Shown here one piece after another: positions 7,397-15,759 of a stretch of DNA of 15,759 bases; the stretch's first letter is position 1; each line of letters starts with the position of its first letter. The position numbers were made by a program, and so were the translations under genes. Below the pieces are notes generated by a model that made no database searches, was not told the DNA's origin, and saw only the letters and a program-made list of their open reading frames with translations. The stretch covers positions 1 to 15,759 of the forward strand of contig MLAK01001439.1 in assembly GCA_001839685.1 (NCBI GenBank), in the 5' to 3' direction. This DNA comes from Tritrichomonas foetus. Its lineage: Eukaryota > Parabasalia > Tritrichomonadida > Tritrichomonadidae.

Positions 7397-8431
7397 ATGT
7401 CAGAGGAAAAAAGAAATGGACCATTAGCCCGCGCCCACAGAGCAATTGAGAATGATAACGTCGAAGAACTCAGCCAAATTGCCGAATTACAAAGCTGGTG
7501 CTCGTTATCTGTCGAAGCAACATTAAATTTCTTTGGCAAGGAATACAAAAACCCAACCCTTGTTCAATACGCCGCATTCAACTGTAAGTCAAAATGCCTC
7601 AAATACATCCTCCGACGCTGTCCAAACGTTCTCGATAATTTAACAGATTCGCCTCTAAGTAACGCCCAGATTGCGCTTCCTTATCCATACCCGCTCCTCC
7701 ACATCGCTGTCCTCGGTGGCGACATCGAGTGCGTGGCAGCAGTCATTCGATATTCAACCCTCGGCGAGAAAGACGAATCATTCATCAATAAGCAAGATAA
7801 TCTCGGCTTTACTGCGCTTCACTTCTTATCTATCAATAATGACTATAGCGAGACAGAAGGCTCTATTTCCAGTGTTCAAAGGGAAAAGCTTGAAAAACAA
7901 TATCAGGCCGATCTCGAAAAGAGGAAGCGGATTGCCAGACTTTTACTTGATAACGGAGCTTCACTCTGGATACCAAACTGCATGTCCGAAACCCCACTCA
8001 TCACGGCTTTAATGCGCAATCAAGATCTATTTCAATTTTATGTCGAATATCTCCTCGAAAAACACGAAAAGCTAAACCTCAAAGATTTCCTCGAAGAAAG
8101 AAAATTCGAATACGGCACGGCAGACGGGCATCCAAGGACAATCGAAGAATGCCTCAAATCTAATCCAGATGCGTCAGCTGCCCTCGAATGGCTCAAAGAG
8201 AGGATATTTGACAATGTTCAGACGAGAAGCGTAGAGGTGGCTGACCTCGATTCAAGCGACGACCCAGTTTCCGCGATCAGAAATGGCACCCCATTTTCAT
8301 CAATCATCCCAACAAAACGCTGTGGAAAGCAGTCTTGCGTAATTCTAGAAGACCTTGAGAGATGCCCCTACTGCGGAACCTTGTACTGTCAAACCCACTT
8401 CAGCGACCACGTGGCCCACTGCAATAAATAA
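7397..8431 (+). CDS. Ankyrin-repeat protein with C-terminal AN1-like zinc finger
   Basis: A 344-residue soluble protein. Ankyrin-type helices run from about residue 8 to 220. The clearest repeats are at 96-118 (PYPYPLLHIAVLGGDIECVAAVI) and 135-148 (NLGFTALHFLSINN), with a long charged insertion (about 150-175) before LLLDNGASLWIPNCMSETPLITAL (183-206). Less regular repeats with long inserts are seen in several ankyrin families. After an acidic link (VADLDSSDDP, 281-290) the tail holds C309, C314, C323, C326, C331, H334, H338/H341 and C342. The order five Cys, two His, Cys matches the eight zinc ligands of an AN1 finger, although the first pair is spaced x4 rather than x2. The ankyrins should bind a protein partner; AN1 fingers are linked to ubiquitin and stress-related proteins. 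The actual function is unknown. The frame ends in AATAAATAA, giving a TAAA at the stop. Confidence 0.85.
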   Translation: MSEEKRNGPLARAHRAIENDNVEELSQIAELQSWCSLSVEATLNFFGKEYKNPTLVQYAAFNCKSKCLKYILRRCPNVLDNLTDSPLSNAQIALPYPYPLLHIAVLGGDIECVAAVIRYSTLGEKDESFINKQDNLGFTALHFLSINNDYSETEGSISSVQREKLEKQYQADLEKRKRIARLLLDNGASLWIPNCMSETPLITALMRNQDLFQFYVEYLLEKHEKLNLKDFLEERKFEYGTADGHPRTIEECLKSNPDASAALEWLKERIFDNVQTRSVEVADLDSSDDPVSAIRNGTPFSSIIPTKRCGKQSCVILEDLERCPYCGTLYCQTHFSDHVAHCNK

Positions 8432-8526
8432 CGCCATTTTTAGTATTCTAAATAGGTTTCCATCGCTTATTCTCTTCATTTTATTTTTTGTTCTTTATCA
8501 TTAATTTATTGCCTAGTCGTTAGAGT
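8432..8526. other. 3' flank of the ankyrin gene
   Basis: Short T-rich flank leading into the minisatellite. No feature beyond a presumed 3' untranslated region is visible. Confidence 0.4.
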
Positions 8527-8970
8527 TTATTTTGTTGTGCTTGATTTAATTGTTGTGTGATTTAATTGTTGTGTTTGATTTAATTGGTGTGTTTGATTTA
8601 ATTCTATTTTGTTTGAGTTTATTGTTGTGTTTGANTTNATTGTTGTGTTTGATTTAATTGTTGTGTTTGATTTAATTCTATTGTGTTTGATTTTATTGTT
8701 GTGTTTGATTTTATTGTTGTGTTTGATTTAATTGTTGTGTTTGATTTTATTGTTGTGTTTGAATTAATTGTTGTGTTTGATTTAATTGTTGTGTTTGATT
8801 TAATTCTATTGTGTTTGATTTTATTGTTGTGTTTGATTTTATTGTTGTGTTTGATTTAATTGTTGTGTTTGATTTTATTGTTGTGTTTGAATTAATTGTT
8901 GTGTTTGATTTAATTCTATTTTGTTTGATTTAATTCTGTGTTTTGTTGAATTCTGTTGAATTTGATTTAA
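8527..8970. repeat. 18-bp minisatellite with nested higher-order repeat
   Basis: A tandem array of about 24 units whose common form is ATTGTTGTGTTTGATTTA (18 bp). Variants end in TTTT or AATTA. A 20-bp unit beginning ATTCTATTGTG or ATTCTATTTTG recurs at 8601, 8675, 8803 and 8913. Six successive units from 8675 (110 bp) repeat in the same order from 8803, so variant order as well as the unit is duplicated. The edges are degenerate (8527-8560 and 8930-8970). The 18-bp unit keeps a reading frame (IVVFDL) but each 20-bp unit shifts it and there is no ATG, so it is not coding. Two undetermined bases lie at 8635 and 8638. Confidence 0.93.
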
Positions 8971-10470
8971 TTGTTTTTTATTTTTATTATTTTTCATTAT
9001 ATTATTGGCATGTACTGTGATTTGCTCTTAGAAGAAATACTTGACAGATGTACTCCTTGTTGTGAAGAACTGAGAACCTCTGTATAGAGCCTTCCCCATT
9101 TTAATTTTCATCCTCTATGAATCCAAAAGAAATTGTCATGGGATCTCAGACCTACATCAAAGACTTTTTTTGTTTCCACAGTAAAATTTTTGAGTCAAAC
9201 CGACCATTGTTTAGTTTCTCTATTGGTTATTTACTTCTTTTACCATGTGTAGAATAAGAGAACAAAACCTACCAATAAGATGATGAAAAGACGAAGTGAG
9301 ATATCAGATTCACAGAAAGAAATCTAAGAGAATCATTAGCACTTATTTTGCACAGAATCAGAGTTTCCAATACTAAAAAATAGTTTTCCATTGTTCTATT
9401 TGGTTATTTATTGGATAAAGAGAAAAACTACACAATGTCAATCGAGTTTAATTCTACTGAGAGTGAAAATATGATTTCTAAACAACAATCATTATTCTAA
9501 AAATATAATAATCTGAAGTCATTTTAGAATGAGAGGCGCTAATAAGATCCAAAAGTCATGAAAATTGTGATTAAAAACCAAAATTATATCAGAGTGAGTA
9601 TGGATTTGATAGATTTCAAAAAGAATAAAAAATGAAGGAATATAAAAGGAAAATATATCACCTCAATCTAATTGATTCAAAAAATAAGTAGTTAATTTGG
9701 TTTAGCATTTATTTCTAATGAATACAAAGTAATACCATAGTATCCACTTCCTAATGAGAGATTTTACGAGATACAAGCATTTATTTATTGGAATTTTGAA
9801 ATATATTGAGTCTTATATAATAATAACATTTATTCAAATGAAAAAAAGAAATACCAAAAACCAATAAAAACATAAGAGAGATAAGCTGTAATTTTAGATC
9901 TACAGAAAAGAGAGTGATATTAATCAAACACAACTAATATGAAAGAACCTTTTATACTCAATATCTAATCGTTCAACCAATTTTTGATGAATAAATCTTC
10001 ATTAAATGAATAAAGAAGTAACTCTAGATTTAAGTCCAAGACAATATATGTTCTTATAAGAAAATATATGATGAATTCCAAAACTTGTTGATAAAGAACA
10101 AAATTCCAATATAATAAGATAGATACAATCAGAATAGATATAATAAGAGTATATACAATAAAAATTGATACAGTTAGATTAGATTCAGAATGAAGAGAAA
10201 TAGATATGATCCAAAAAAACCAAATGACGATATTCAATTAAATCTTCACGGAAATGGAAAAGAAAGGTTAATATCAATCTTAGAAAATCATAATAGAACC
10301 GACACATCACAGAAGTAGTATAAAGCAACATATACAAAGTGGATATCTTTTCAATATCCCGGGGATGAAATAAAAATCATGAAATAAAATTACATTAATA
10401 AAAAAATATAGGTTTATTAAAGATAGATTATTATTTATGAATTCTATCATTCTATGTTAATGATTGTCTT
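8971..10470. other. Long A-rich region without recognisable genes
   Basis: About 1.5 kb between the minisatellite and the 3' end of the 579-residue gene. From about 9460 to 10440 the plus strand is strongly A/G-rich. Around 10120-10190 a GATA/AATA-rich, loosely repetitive stretch makes a minus-strand frame look like a hydrophobic peptide. A weak direct similarity exists between about 9207-9231 and 9387-9408 (CCATTGTT...TTGGTTATTTA in both). I see no RNA gene, transposon end or conserved protein. Confidence 0.5.
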
Positions 10471-12210
10471 TTATTTATTGAATATGGTTTTCATGAAAAA
10501 TTCCATTTGAGACATAGCATCATCAGGAAATGTTTTGGTTGATAAAGTTGCTGGACGGTTTGACTTATACACTTTCATTGCATTTTCCCAATCTTTCAAA
10601 GTGGAAAATCCGATGAAAGTTTTGGCCGTCAGATTTTCAACATCAAAGACATTTTCTTGAATATCTATTATATTCTTGAATGTGTAATTTCTACGTGTTT
10701 TGCTAATTAGTTGATCATTAGGAAGCAAATGAATATAATAAAGGTTGTTTTTTGGTCTGAAAAATGATTTTTTTCCTTGATAGGTAAGAGTATTCAATAA
10801 TAACAATGCTTTTTGCCTCTCTTGGTATGTATTGAAAGCTATAACTGTTCTTTTTCTTACAATAGTTATATCATTTTTGGCATTTTTAATTAGTTGATTC
10901 CTTTTTACAGATCGAGCTTGCTTTACTTCTTTCATCAATTTATCCAAATCTTCTGGCTTTTCAAACAAATCTTCAAAAATAAAAATGAGATTTTTATTTC
11001 CTTTTCGTGGGCTGTAAAACCCTTCTGAAATCATTTGGTGCAATTTCTTCATATTATTTTCCATTCGGGCATTTCTGACAAACCCGATAAATGTACATAT
11101 TTCGAATTTATTGATTACATCCCTTTGAATATCTGCTACATCTTTCTGCGACTTGAGATAATTTAAAATTTTTGTGATGTGCGATTTTGGTAGATTGGCT
11201 TCAGTAAATGAATAATAAGCGAGTTTTTGGTTAAGTTGGACTCCTTGATAACCCAATCTAACTAGCTCTTGTTGGAAATATAAAACAAACATATTACTTT
11301 GGAAAACATTTGAAAATTCGATCGTTGTTGCCATTTTATCCTTGTTAAGAGAAAATTGAACGACAGCATTTCTTTGAAATTTGGAATAACCCTGATAGCC
11401 TTGGTAAATTTCAGCCAAATTCCTTCGAATCTTTTCTGGATAGGATTCTTCATTAATTTCAAAGTCAATGATGGTGTTGTTGAATTTGAATTTAAGTGGT
11501 TCGAAAAATTTTACATTTACAGTTATTTCTGGTTTCTTTGGATTTTCATCATTTGGTTTTTCTTTCTCTATTTGTGATGTTTCATTAGGTTTTGAAGTTT
11601 CACTTGGTATTTCGCTTTTTTCTGGGATTTGATTAATTAGTTCCATTTGGGTATTGTTTGGGTTATTTCCATTCTTTGATGGAGTTTTTTCTATTGGTTC
11701 AATTACGAAAATGGGGAAAATTTTGTATTTTTCGATGAGTTCAATGAAAAACATTTTTACGAAAGTCATTTTCTGAAATCCAATGTAAAATGATGTTTTC
11801 TTTTTTGACCGTTGAATGTCATCGGCTTCAATCTTGTGGGCGTTGAACTCTTCAATAAATTGAGGTGATCCATCAAAATACAAATAATAATATTGTGGAT
11901 GAGGTTTATATGATCTGTTTCTTAGTTTATCAGCAAGAGAATCTCTCAGGAAGATACTTGAAAGTGAATATCCTTTGTCAAGTAGAAATCCTTGAATGCA
12001 GTTCTCGACAGTAGTTGTAATGATTAAGCAAACATTTGGACTCATCTGGTAAGTTTTTGCGCCTGGATCAAAATTGGGTTTTATTTTTTCAACTTCCTTG
12101 ATAAACTCGTCCATATTGTTAATGTCATCAACGAAAACGAAGTCAACTGGAATATTTTCATTACAAGCATCTTGAAAGGATTTATAGGAAAAATTAAGTT
12201 TTCCTTTCAT
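10471..12210 (-). CDS. Unrecognised 579-aa protein with three divergent internal repeats
   Basis: I do not recognise this protein. The ATG at 12210 is the first in frame; open sequence continues to a TTG at 12291 but without ATG. It is lysine/phenylalanine/asparagine-rich, with no signal peptide or clear membrane span from the chosen start. Three modules share a layout. Each has a hydrophobic strand followed by a helix and GYQG-like turn (61-82, 283-323, 455-479), then an aromatic strand (YYYLYF 107-112, YYSF 332-335, YYIHL 491-495), then DIQ-R/E, then a closing [TF][FY]IGF: 130-145, 360-377 and 516-535. A Pro/Glu/Ser/Asn-rich linker (about 172-230) separates modules 1 and 2. Alternating strand-helix patterns suggest a ferredoxin/RRM-like fold, as inference only. 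Codons are AT-rich. The stop overlaps AATAAATAAAA. It is tandem with the Sey1-like gene, 674 bases downstream of it. Confidence 0.8.
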   Translation of the reverse strand: MKGKLNFSYKSFQDACNENIPVDFVFVDDINNMDEFIKEVEKIKPNFDPGAKTYQMSPNVCLIITTTVENCIQGFLLDKGYSLSSIFLRDSLADKLRNRSYKPHPQYYYLYFDGSPQFIEEFNAHKIEADDIQRSKKKTSFYIGFQKMTFVKMFFIELIEKYKIFPIFVIEPIEKTPSKNGNNPNNTQMELINQIPEKSEIPSETSKPNETSQIEKEKPNDENPKKPEITVNVKFFEPLKFKFNNTIIDFEINEESYPEKIRRNLAEIYQGYQGYSKFQRNAVVQFSLNKDKMATTIEFSNVFQSNMFVLYFQQELVRLGYQGVQLNQKLAYYSFTEANLPKSHITKILNYLKSQKDVADIQRDVINKFEICTFIGFVRNARMENNMKKLHQMISEGFYSPRKGNKNLIFIFEDLFEKPEDLDKLMKEVKQARSVKRNQLIKNAKNDITIVRKRTVIAFNTYQERQKALLLLNTLTYQGKKSFFRPKNNLYYIHLLPNDQLISKTRRNYTFKNIIDIQENVFDVENLTAKTFIGFSTLKDWENAMKVYKSNRPATLSTKTFPDDAMSQMEFFMKTIFNK

Positions 12211-12884
12211 GGATATTTCAAAAACTATAATATGCCAGTATAATTCAAATAAAAAGAAAAATTGCCAATAAAATGTTTGGAACTTTTTCAATAATCATTT
12301 AAACAAGTTGTTCATCATAATTTGTTTCTGATATTGTTCGGATTAATTTGAAAAGAGAATAGTTTCTCTATCATAGATAAGAAGTAACAGTTGCATCATG
12401 ACTAAAAATATAACTATCATAGAAAAGAAGTCTTATTTGTTTAATTTATTACAATAGTTTTCCATTAAACATTTCACATCTCTCAATGTAATGTGATGAA
12501 GACATGATCTATAATAACAATAGACCAGGATCATAATAATGACTGATTAGGTTGGAAATCGGTACACTGTGACAGTAAAAAGATAACCGAGCTCGAAAGT
12601 TTATTGAATCAAATAAGAATGAGTTTCTTCTTCGCAATGAATAAATTTCTTCTTCGAAAAAAAGTTTAGTTCCTGATTTTGTGTAATTATTCGAATAAAC
12701 ATTCTTTATACGATTCAAATTCGAATTTACAAAAAAGATAAATGAATTGAATTGTCCGAATATTATCATATTTCCCTGTCATAAAATGTTTAACAAAATT
12801 GTTAAAACAAAATTTAAAGTCAAAAAATCGAGAGAGACAGTTTATTTATTTATTTCAAATAATTTTTTTTCCATTTATTTTTTT
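12211..12884. other. Intergenic region between Sey1-like gene and 579-aa gene
   Basis: Very AT-rich spacer on a minus-strand tandem pair. It contains a short direct repeat, TTTCTTCTTCG, at about 12624-12634 and 12646-12656. No ATG-started frame of note, RNA gene or TAAACG motif is visible. No clear initiator precedes the 579-aa start. Confidence 0.45.
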
Positions 12885-15389
12885 CTAGTGGCGATTTGGT
12901 TTAAGAGTAAGTGCTGGAGGATTATTGGACTTCCTCTTCTTTTTCTTTTTGAGAACAACTGTGTCTAAACTTTCAATCGGATCAGGAACATCAATATCCA
13001 TCTCTTCAGATGGAAGAGGTGGCATGATACTATCAATATCTATTGTGCTTGATTCTTCAATAATTTCTGAAGTTTCATTCGACATTTCAGGTGGCAATTC
13101 AGGAATTACTAATGAATCTAATGGTTTCGAAAGGTCCAAAAGGCCTTCTTCTTGTTTGAGTGTATTAGTTTCTTTATCATCATCTGTATTTTCAACAATT
13201 TCAGAATCGTTCTCATTGTTTTGAACCAAATTTGAATCATCTTCACCTTCATCTTCATCTTCATTTCCATCAGCTTCATCATCTGAAAATATTGAAGTAA
13301 TGTTGTAGAATCTTTCCTTGATAGCTTCCAAGACGATATCCAATAGGCCAAGTTGTTTAAGCATAAAGTAGCTACCACCGAAGAAAAGGGCGAATGTGAA
13401 AATTAGTGGATTTGCTAGTAATTTTAATATTTTATCGCCACCAAGGATGAGTAAAATGAACCAGGCAAATGATGGAATTTGATCTTGTGTCATTTGTGCT
13501 TTAATCAAGCCTTTAGCCTCTTCATATGTATGGGCTATTATTCGATTATATCCTTCAAGAACTTTTTCAGAAGTATCTTTGTCAATTAAAATTTGATTTA
13601 ATGCAGGATTTTGTTGGGCCTGAGGCTTATTTGGGTCCCATAGCTTACAGATTGTGAAAAGTCTTAAAACTGCTTCACCTGCACTTTTTGATTCGTCAAA
13701 AATTTGGTTGACGTCATCGTCTTTGGTCCAAATTCTTGGTCGATTATTTTCGTATTTGAAATGTTTATCGAAAGCAGATTTCATTTTCAAGAGAATGTAT
13801 TTTGCTGATTCTTTTACGAGTTTAATAGCGGCATCTTCGAATTTCTTAGAAATGTCAGTTTTTGCTTTTTCATTTGGAATATTTGTATCAAGAATGGATT
13901 GAATGGTATTTCTAGCTTCGTTTATTTTTGCACTCATTAAATTTCTAAGATTTATCCACATTGTTTCATTTGCTTCTTTCAAAATTTCATTTGCAGATTC
14001 ATTAAACGAATGAAGAACCGATGAACAAACAGATGAATGAAGGTTATCAATTAAATATGCTTTTTTGTTGTCAATTAGTTCTTTCATTACTGATTCTTTA
14101 GATTCAAAATCGAATTTCCATTCAAAAGGAGGAACAACCATTGAATTCACTTTATTTTCCATGTTTCCAACAACTTCTTTCATGTGGGAATTTATTTCAT
14201 CAAACCAGTGTCCATCTTGAACGAGTTCTGTGCATTTAACATTCACATACTCAATAAATTCATCTAAACTGATTGATGTCAAAAGCTCAGCATTCTTCAC
14301 AAAGAGTGGATAAAGGAATTCGTGAATTTCTGTTTTCAAATCATTGTACTTTTCTTCAACAACTTCAGAGATATACCTCCAAGAGTTGTCTTTATAATAT
14401 TGAAAAGCTTTTGCAACAAATGGCTCACAGATATCACAAAAGTCATAAATAATTTCCTTTTTCTTGATTGGATTATTTAATTTATCACTGAGGCTTTCGA
14501 TTAATTCGTTGACGGCCATTTTCATATTTTCTTCACACTTAAAGTACGAGAGCATTGATCGTTGAGAAGGAATGTTTAATTCTTTATTTTCATGAATGAC
14601 TGTCCATAAATTTGTAATATATTGTGCAAGACCATCACCTGGAACATTTTTGTGTGACGATTCTTTGAAAAGATAGTTTTCTGCTTGTGGATCACAAAAC
14701 CATCCTTTTAATCGTTCAACATCTTGATCAAAAATTTCTCGTTGAATCTTCATGTGGTGAATAGCATAAAATTTGAAGTCAAAGAAATCTTTGATTTGGC
14801 TGTTTTTATACTCTGGTGGTAGATTTATTTCTTTCCATATGTTATTCATGTCATTATATATATTTTGACACAAAGCGTCAAAGTTATCGGTTGTGTAGTC
14901 TCTTATAAGGAAAAGTAGAGTGGTTTTGGCGTCAACTCTTGCTTGGAAGAGTTGAACATTTACTTCAAAAACCGTTCTTAACATCGGAAGGTTGGCAGCA
15001 TTGTATCTGCCAATGTCAGATTCCCACATATTTACGATCATTACTTCAGATAATGAAAGGGCAAAAAGTGCTGCTTTTCTTTCAAAAAGTGCATCAGCAT
15101 CACCTCTTTCACGAGAGTCACAACCTTCAACATCGAATACTAATAGCGGATTATTTAGTGCACAAGAGGCATGAATACCTTTTGTTGTTTGTTGACGACC
15201 GCGATGCTCATCCATAGTCTCGAATTTTGTGCCGAAAAGTAAGTTGAGTAATGTCGATTTTCCAGATGATTGACAGCCAATGATTGAAATCATATGATAG
15301 TCTAAGCCAGCACCTGGAATGCCAATTCTGTCAATATGTTCTTCAAGGTTTTGGACTAAATGCCCGTCATCGGTGATAATTTGCTCCAT
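12885..15389 (-). CDS. SEY1: RHD3/Sey1-type dynamin-like GTPase (ER membrane fusion)
   Basis: An 834-residue membrane GTPase of the RHD3/Sey1 (atlastin-like) group, which tethers and fuses ER tubules. The GTPase motifs are complete: P-loop GCQSSGKST (38-46), switch Thr68/Thr69, DVEGCDSRERG (86-96) and the atlastin-type RD (163-164). A long helical middle domain follows. Two closely spaced hydrophobic segments (641-658 and 661-677) form a membrane hairpin, so both ends face the cytosol, and an amphipathic helix (680-701) follows as in the family. The remaining tail (703-834) is long: first very acidic (DEADGNEDEDEGEDD), then two similar motifs, DSLVIPELPPEM (758-769) and DSIMPPLPSEEM (786-797), then a basic cluster KKKKKRK (814-820). 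The ATG at 15389 is favoured because the N-terminal DGHLVQNLEEH pattern begins at once. The stop is TAG, with TAAA about ten bases after. Family call is firm; the symbol is by family only. Confidence 0.93.
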   Translation of the reverse strand: MEQIITDDGHLVQNLEEHIDRIGIPGAGLDYHMISIIGCQSSGKSTLLNLLFGTKFETMDEHRGRQQTTKGIHASCALNNPLLVFDVEGCDSRERGDADALFERKAALFALSLSEVMIVNMWESDIGRYNAANLPMLRTVFEVNVQLFQARVDAKTTLLFLIRDYTTDNFDALCQNIYNDMNNIWKEINLPPEYKNSQIKDFFDFKFYAIHHMKIQREIFDQDVERLKGWFCDPQAENYLFKESSHKNVPGDGLAQYITNLWTVIHENKELNIPSQRSMLSYFKCEENMKMAVNELIESLSDKLNNPIKKKEIIYDFCDICEPFVAKAFQYYKDNSWRYISEVVEEKYNDLKTEIHEFLYPLFVKNAELLTSISLDEFIEYVNVKCTELVQDGHWFDEINSHMKEVVGNMENKVNSMVVPPFEWKFDFESKESVMKELIDNKKAYLIDNLHSSVCSSVLHSFNESANEILKEANETMWINLRNLMSAKINEARNTIQSILDTNIPNEKAKTDISKKFEDAAIKLVKESAKYILLKMKSAFDKHFKYENNRPRIWTKDDDVNQIFDESKSAGEAVLRLFTICKLWDPNKPQAQQNPALNQILIDKDTSEKVLEGYNRIIAHTYEEAKGLIKAQMTQDQIPSFAWFILLILGGDKILKLLANPLIFTFALFFGGSYFMLKQLGLLDIVLEAIKERFYNITSIFSDDEADGNEDEDEGEDDSNLVQNNENDSEIVENTDDDKETNTLKQEEGLLDLSKPLDSLVIPELPPEMSNETSEIIEESSTIDIDSIMPPLPSEEMDIDVPDPIESLDTVVLKKKKKRKSNNPPALTLKPNRH

Positions 15390-15678
15390 ATTGGCGAGAT
15401 AGAATTCTTTTATAAAGCGGACGTTTATTTATGTAGATAAAGGTTGACTTTGCATCAATTTTTTCTGAAATGATTGGACGATCAATATCAATTTCTTCAA
15501 AAAATATTTACGATTAGCTTTTTGAATGTGGTGTTTCTGAACTTCTCATTAAATTTTCTGTTTCGAAAAGATGTATACAAACCAAATAGTCTTAACGTAC
15601 GAAATCACTAAAATGATCCTTATCATCAGTATTACTTAATACCATCAGTCAAAAATCAAAACCCAAATAGCTAAAAGA
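15390..15678. promoter_or_regulatory. Putative divergent promoter region
   Basis: About 290 bases between the Sey1-like start and a possible plus-strand gene. On the minus strand a TAAACGTCCG lies about 33 bases before the Sey1-like ATG (+ strand cgttta at 15422-15427). No textbook initiator is seen on either side. The role is inferred from position only. Confidence 0.3.
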
Positions 15679-15759
15679 ATGACGAAAATTTCCCTTATCG
15701 CAAACTTCGCAAATGGCCGAATTCAAAAATATTTCGAAAATGATTCTGAAGAAGCTATT
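15679..15759 (+). CDS. Possible 5' end of a gene, cut by the window edge
   Basis: An ATG at 15679 opens a frame with no stop to the window end, 27 codons beginning MTKISLIANF. Codon composition is like the coding regions here (C-ending codons, AAA/GAA) and the position, divergent from the Sey1-like gene, suits a gene start. The segment is too short to name, and a chance open frame of this length is quite possible. Confidence 0.35.
   Translation, partial: MTKISLIANFANGRIQKYFENDSEEAI

Noticed and set aside
8560..8930. Minisatellite as coding sequence for an IVVFDL hexapeptide repeat
   Set aside because: The 20-bp units shift the frame every 70-130 bases and no ATG opens it.
9965..10237. Minus-strand 90-codon frame resembling a hydrophobic membrane peptide
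   Set aside because: It starts at TTG with no ATG, and its Ile/Leu/Tyr content follows from a GATA/AATA-rich quasi-repeat. It is not a credible gene.
10190..10318. ATG-started plus-strand frame of 42 codons with a hydrophilic, protein-like composition
   Set aside because: Open frames of this length are expected by chance in several kilobases of spacer at this base composition; there is no initiator, no family signal and the surrounding DNA is low-complexity.
12211..12291. Extension of the 579-aa protein by 27 residues that would add an N-terminal hydrophobic stretch
   Set aside because: The extension needs a TTG start; the first ATG is at 12210. The Phe/Tyr/Trp-rich stretch is likely untranslated AT-rich leader.

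Overview
The window looks like nuclear DNA from a flagellated protist of the trichomonad (parabasalid) type, possibly Tritrichomonas or Trichomonas. This rests on several things. All genes are intronless. The AT content is high (roughly two thirds by eye). There are no bacterial operon signals. The protein families are strictly eukaryotic: a CK2-like kinase, cytosolic ribosomal protein eS27, a FOP/FOR20-like centriolar protein and an RHD3/Sey1 GTPase. A TAAA tetranucleotide sits on or beside most stop codons, and two genes have an Inr-like TCATW close to the ATG, both of which fit trichomonad transcript ends. The lineage call is an inference. The FOP-like gene argues for a flagellate and against Entamoeba.

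Layout from left to right: a CK2-alpha-like kinase (+, 190-1368); ribosomal protein eS27 (+, 1686-1946); a small FOP/FOR20-like LisH protein (-, 2344-2754); a 1056-residue coiled-coil protein with strongly biased, GC-richer codons (-, 3090-6260); a 1.1 kb divergent intergenic region with palindromes and repeated TAAACG hexamers; an ankyrin-repeat protein ending in an AN1-like zinc finger (+, 7397-8431); an intergenic stretch of about 2 kb that opens with an 18-bp minisatellite of nested higher-order structure (about 8527-8970); an unrecognised 579-residue protein built of three divergent repeats (-, 10471-12210); a Sey1/RHD3-type ER-fusion GTPase (-, 12885-15389); and the first 27 codons of a possible divergent gene at the right edge (+, 15679-15759).

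The genes form no pathway. They look like independent single-gene transcription units. Two may share the cytoskeleton/flagellar apparatus: the FOP-like protein and the large coiled-coil protein, which lie in tandem on the minus strand. The least explained items are the 579-residue three-repeat protein, the nested minisatellite, the recurring non-coiled modules of the large coiled-coil protein, and the long charged tail of the Sey1-like GTPase. I found no tRNA, rRNA, CRISPR array or recognisable transposon.
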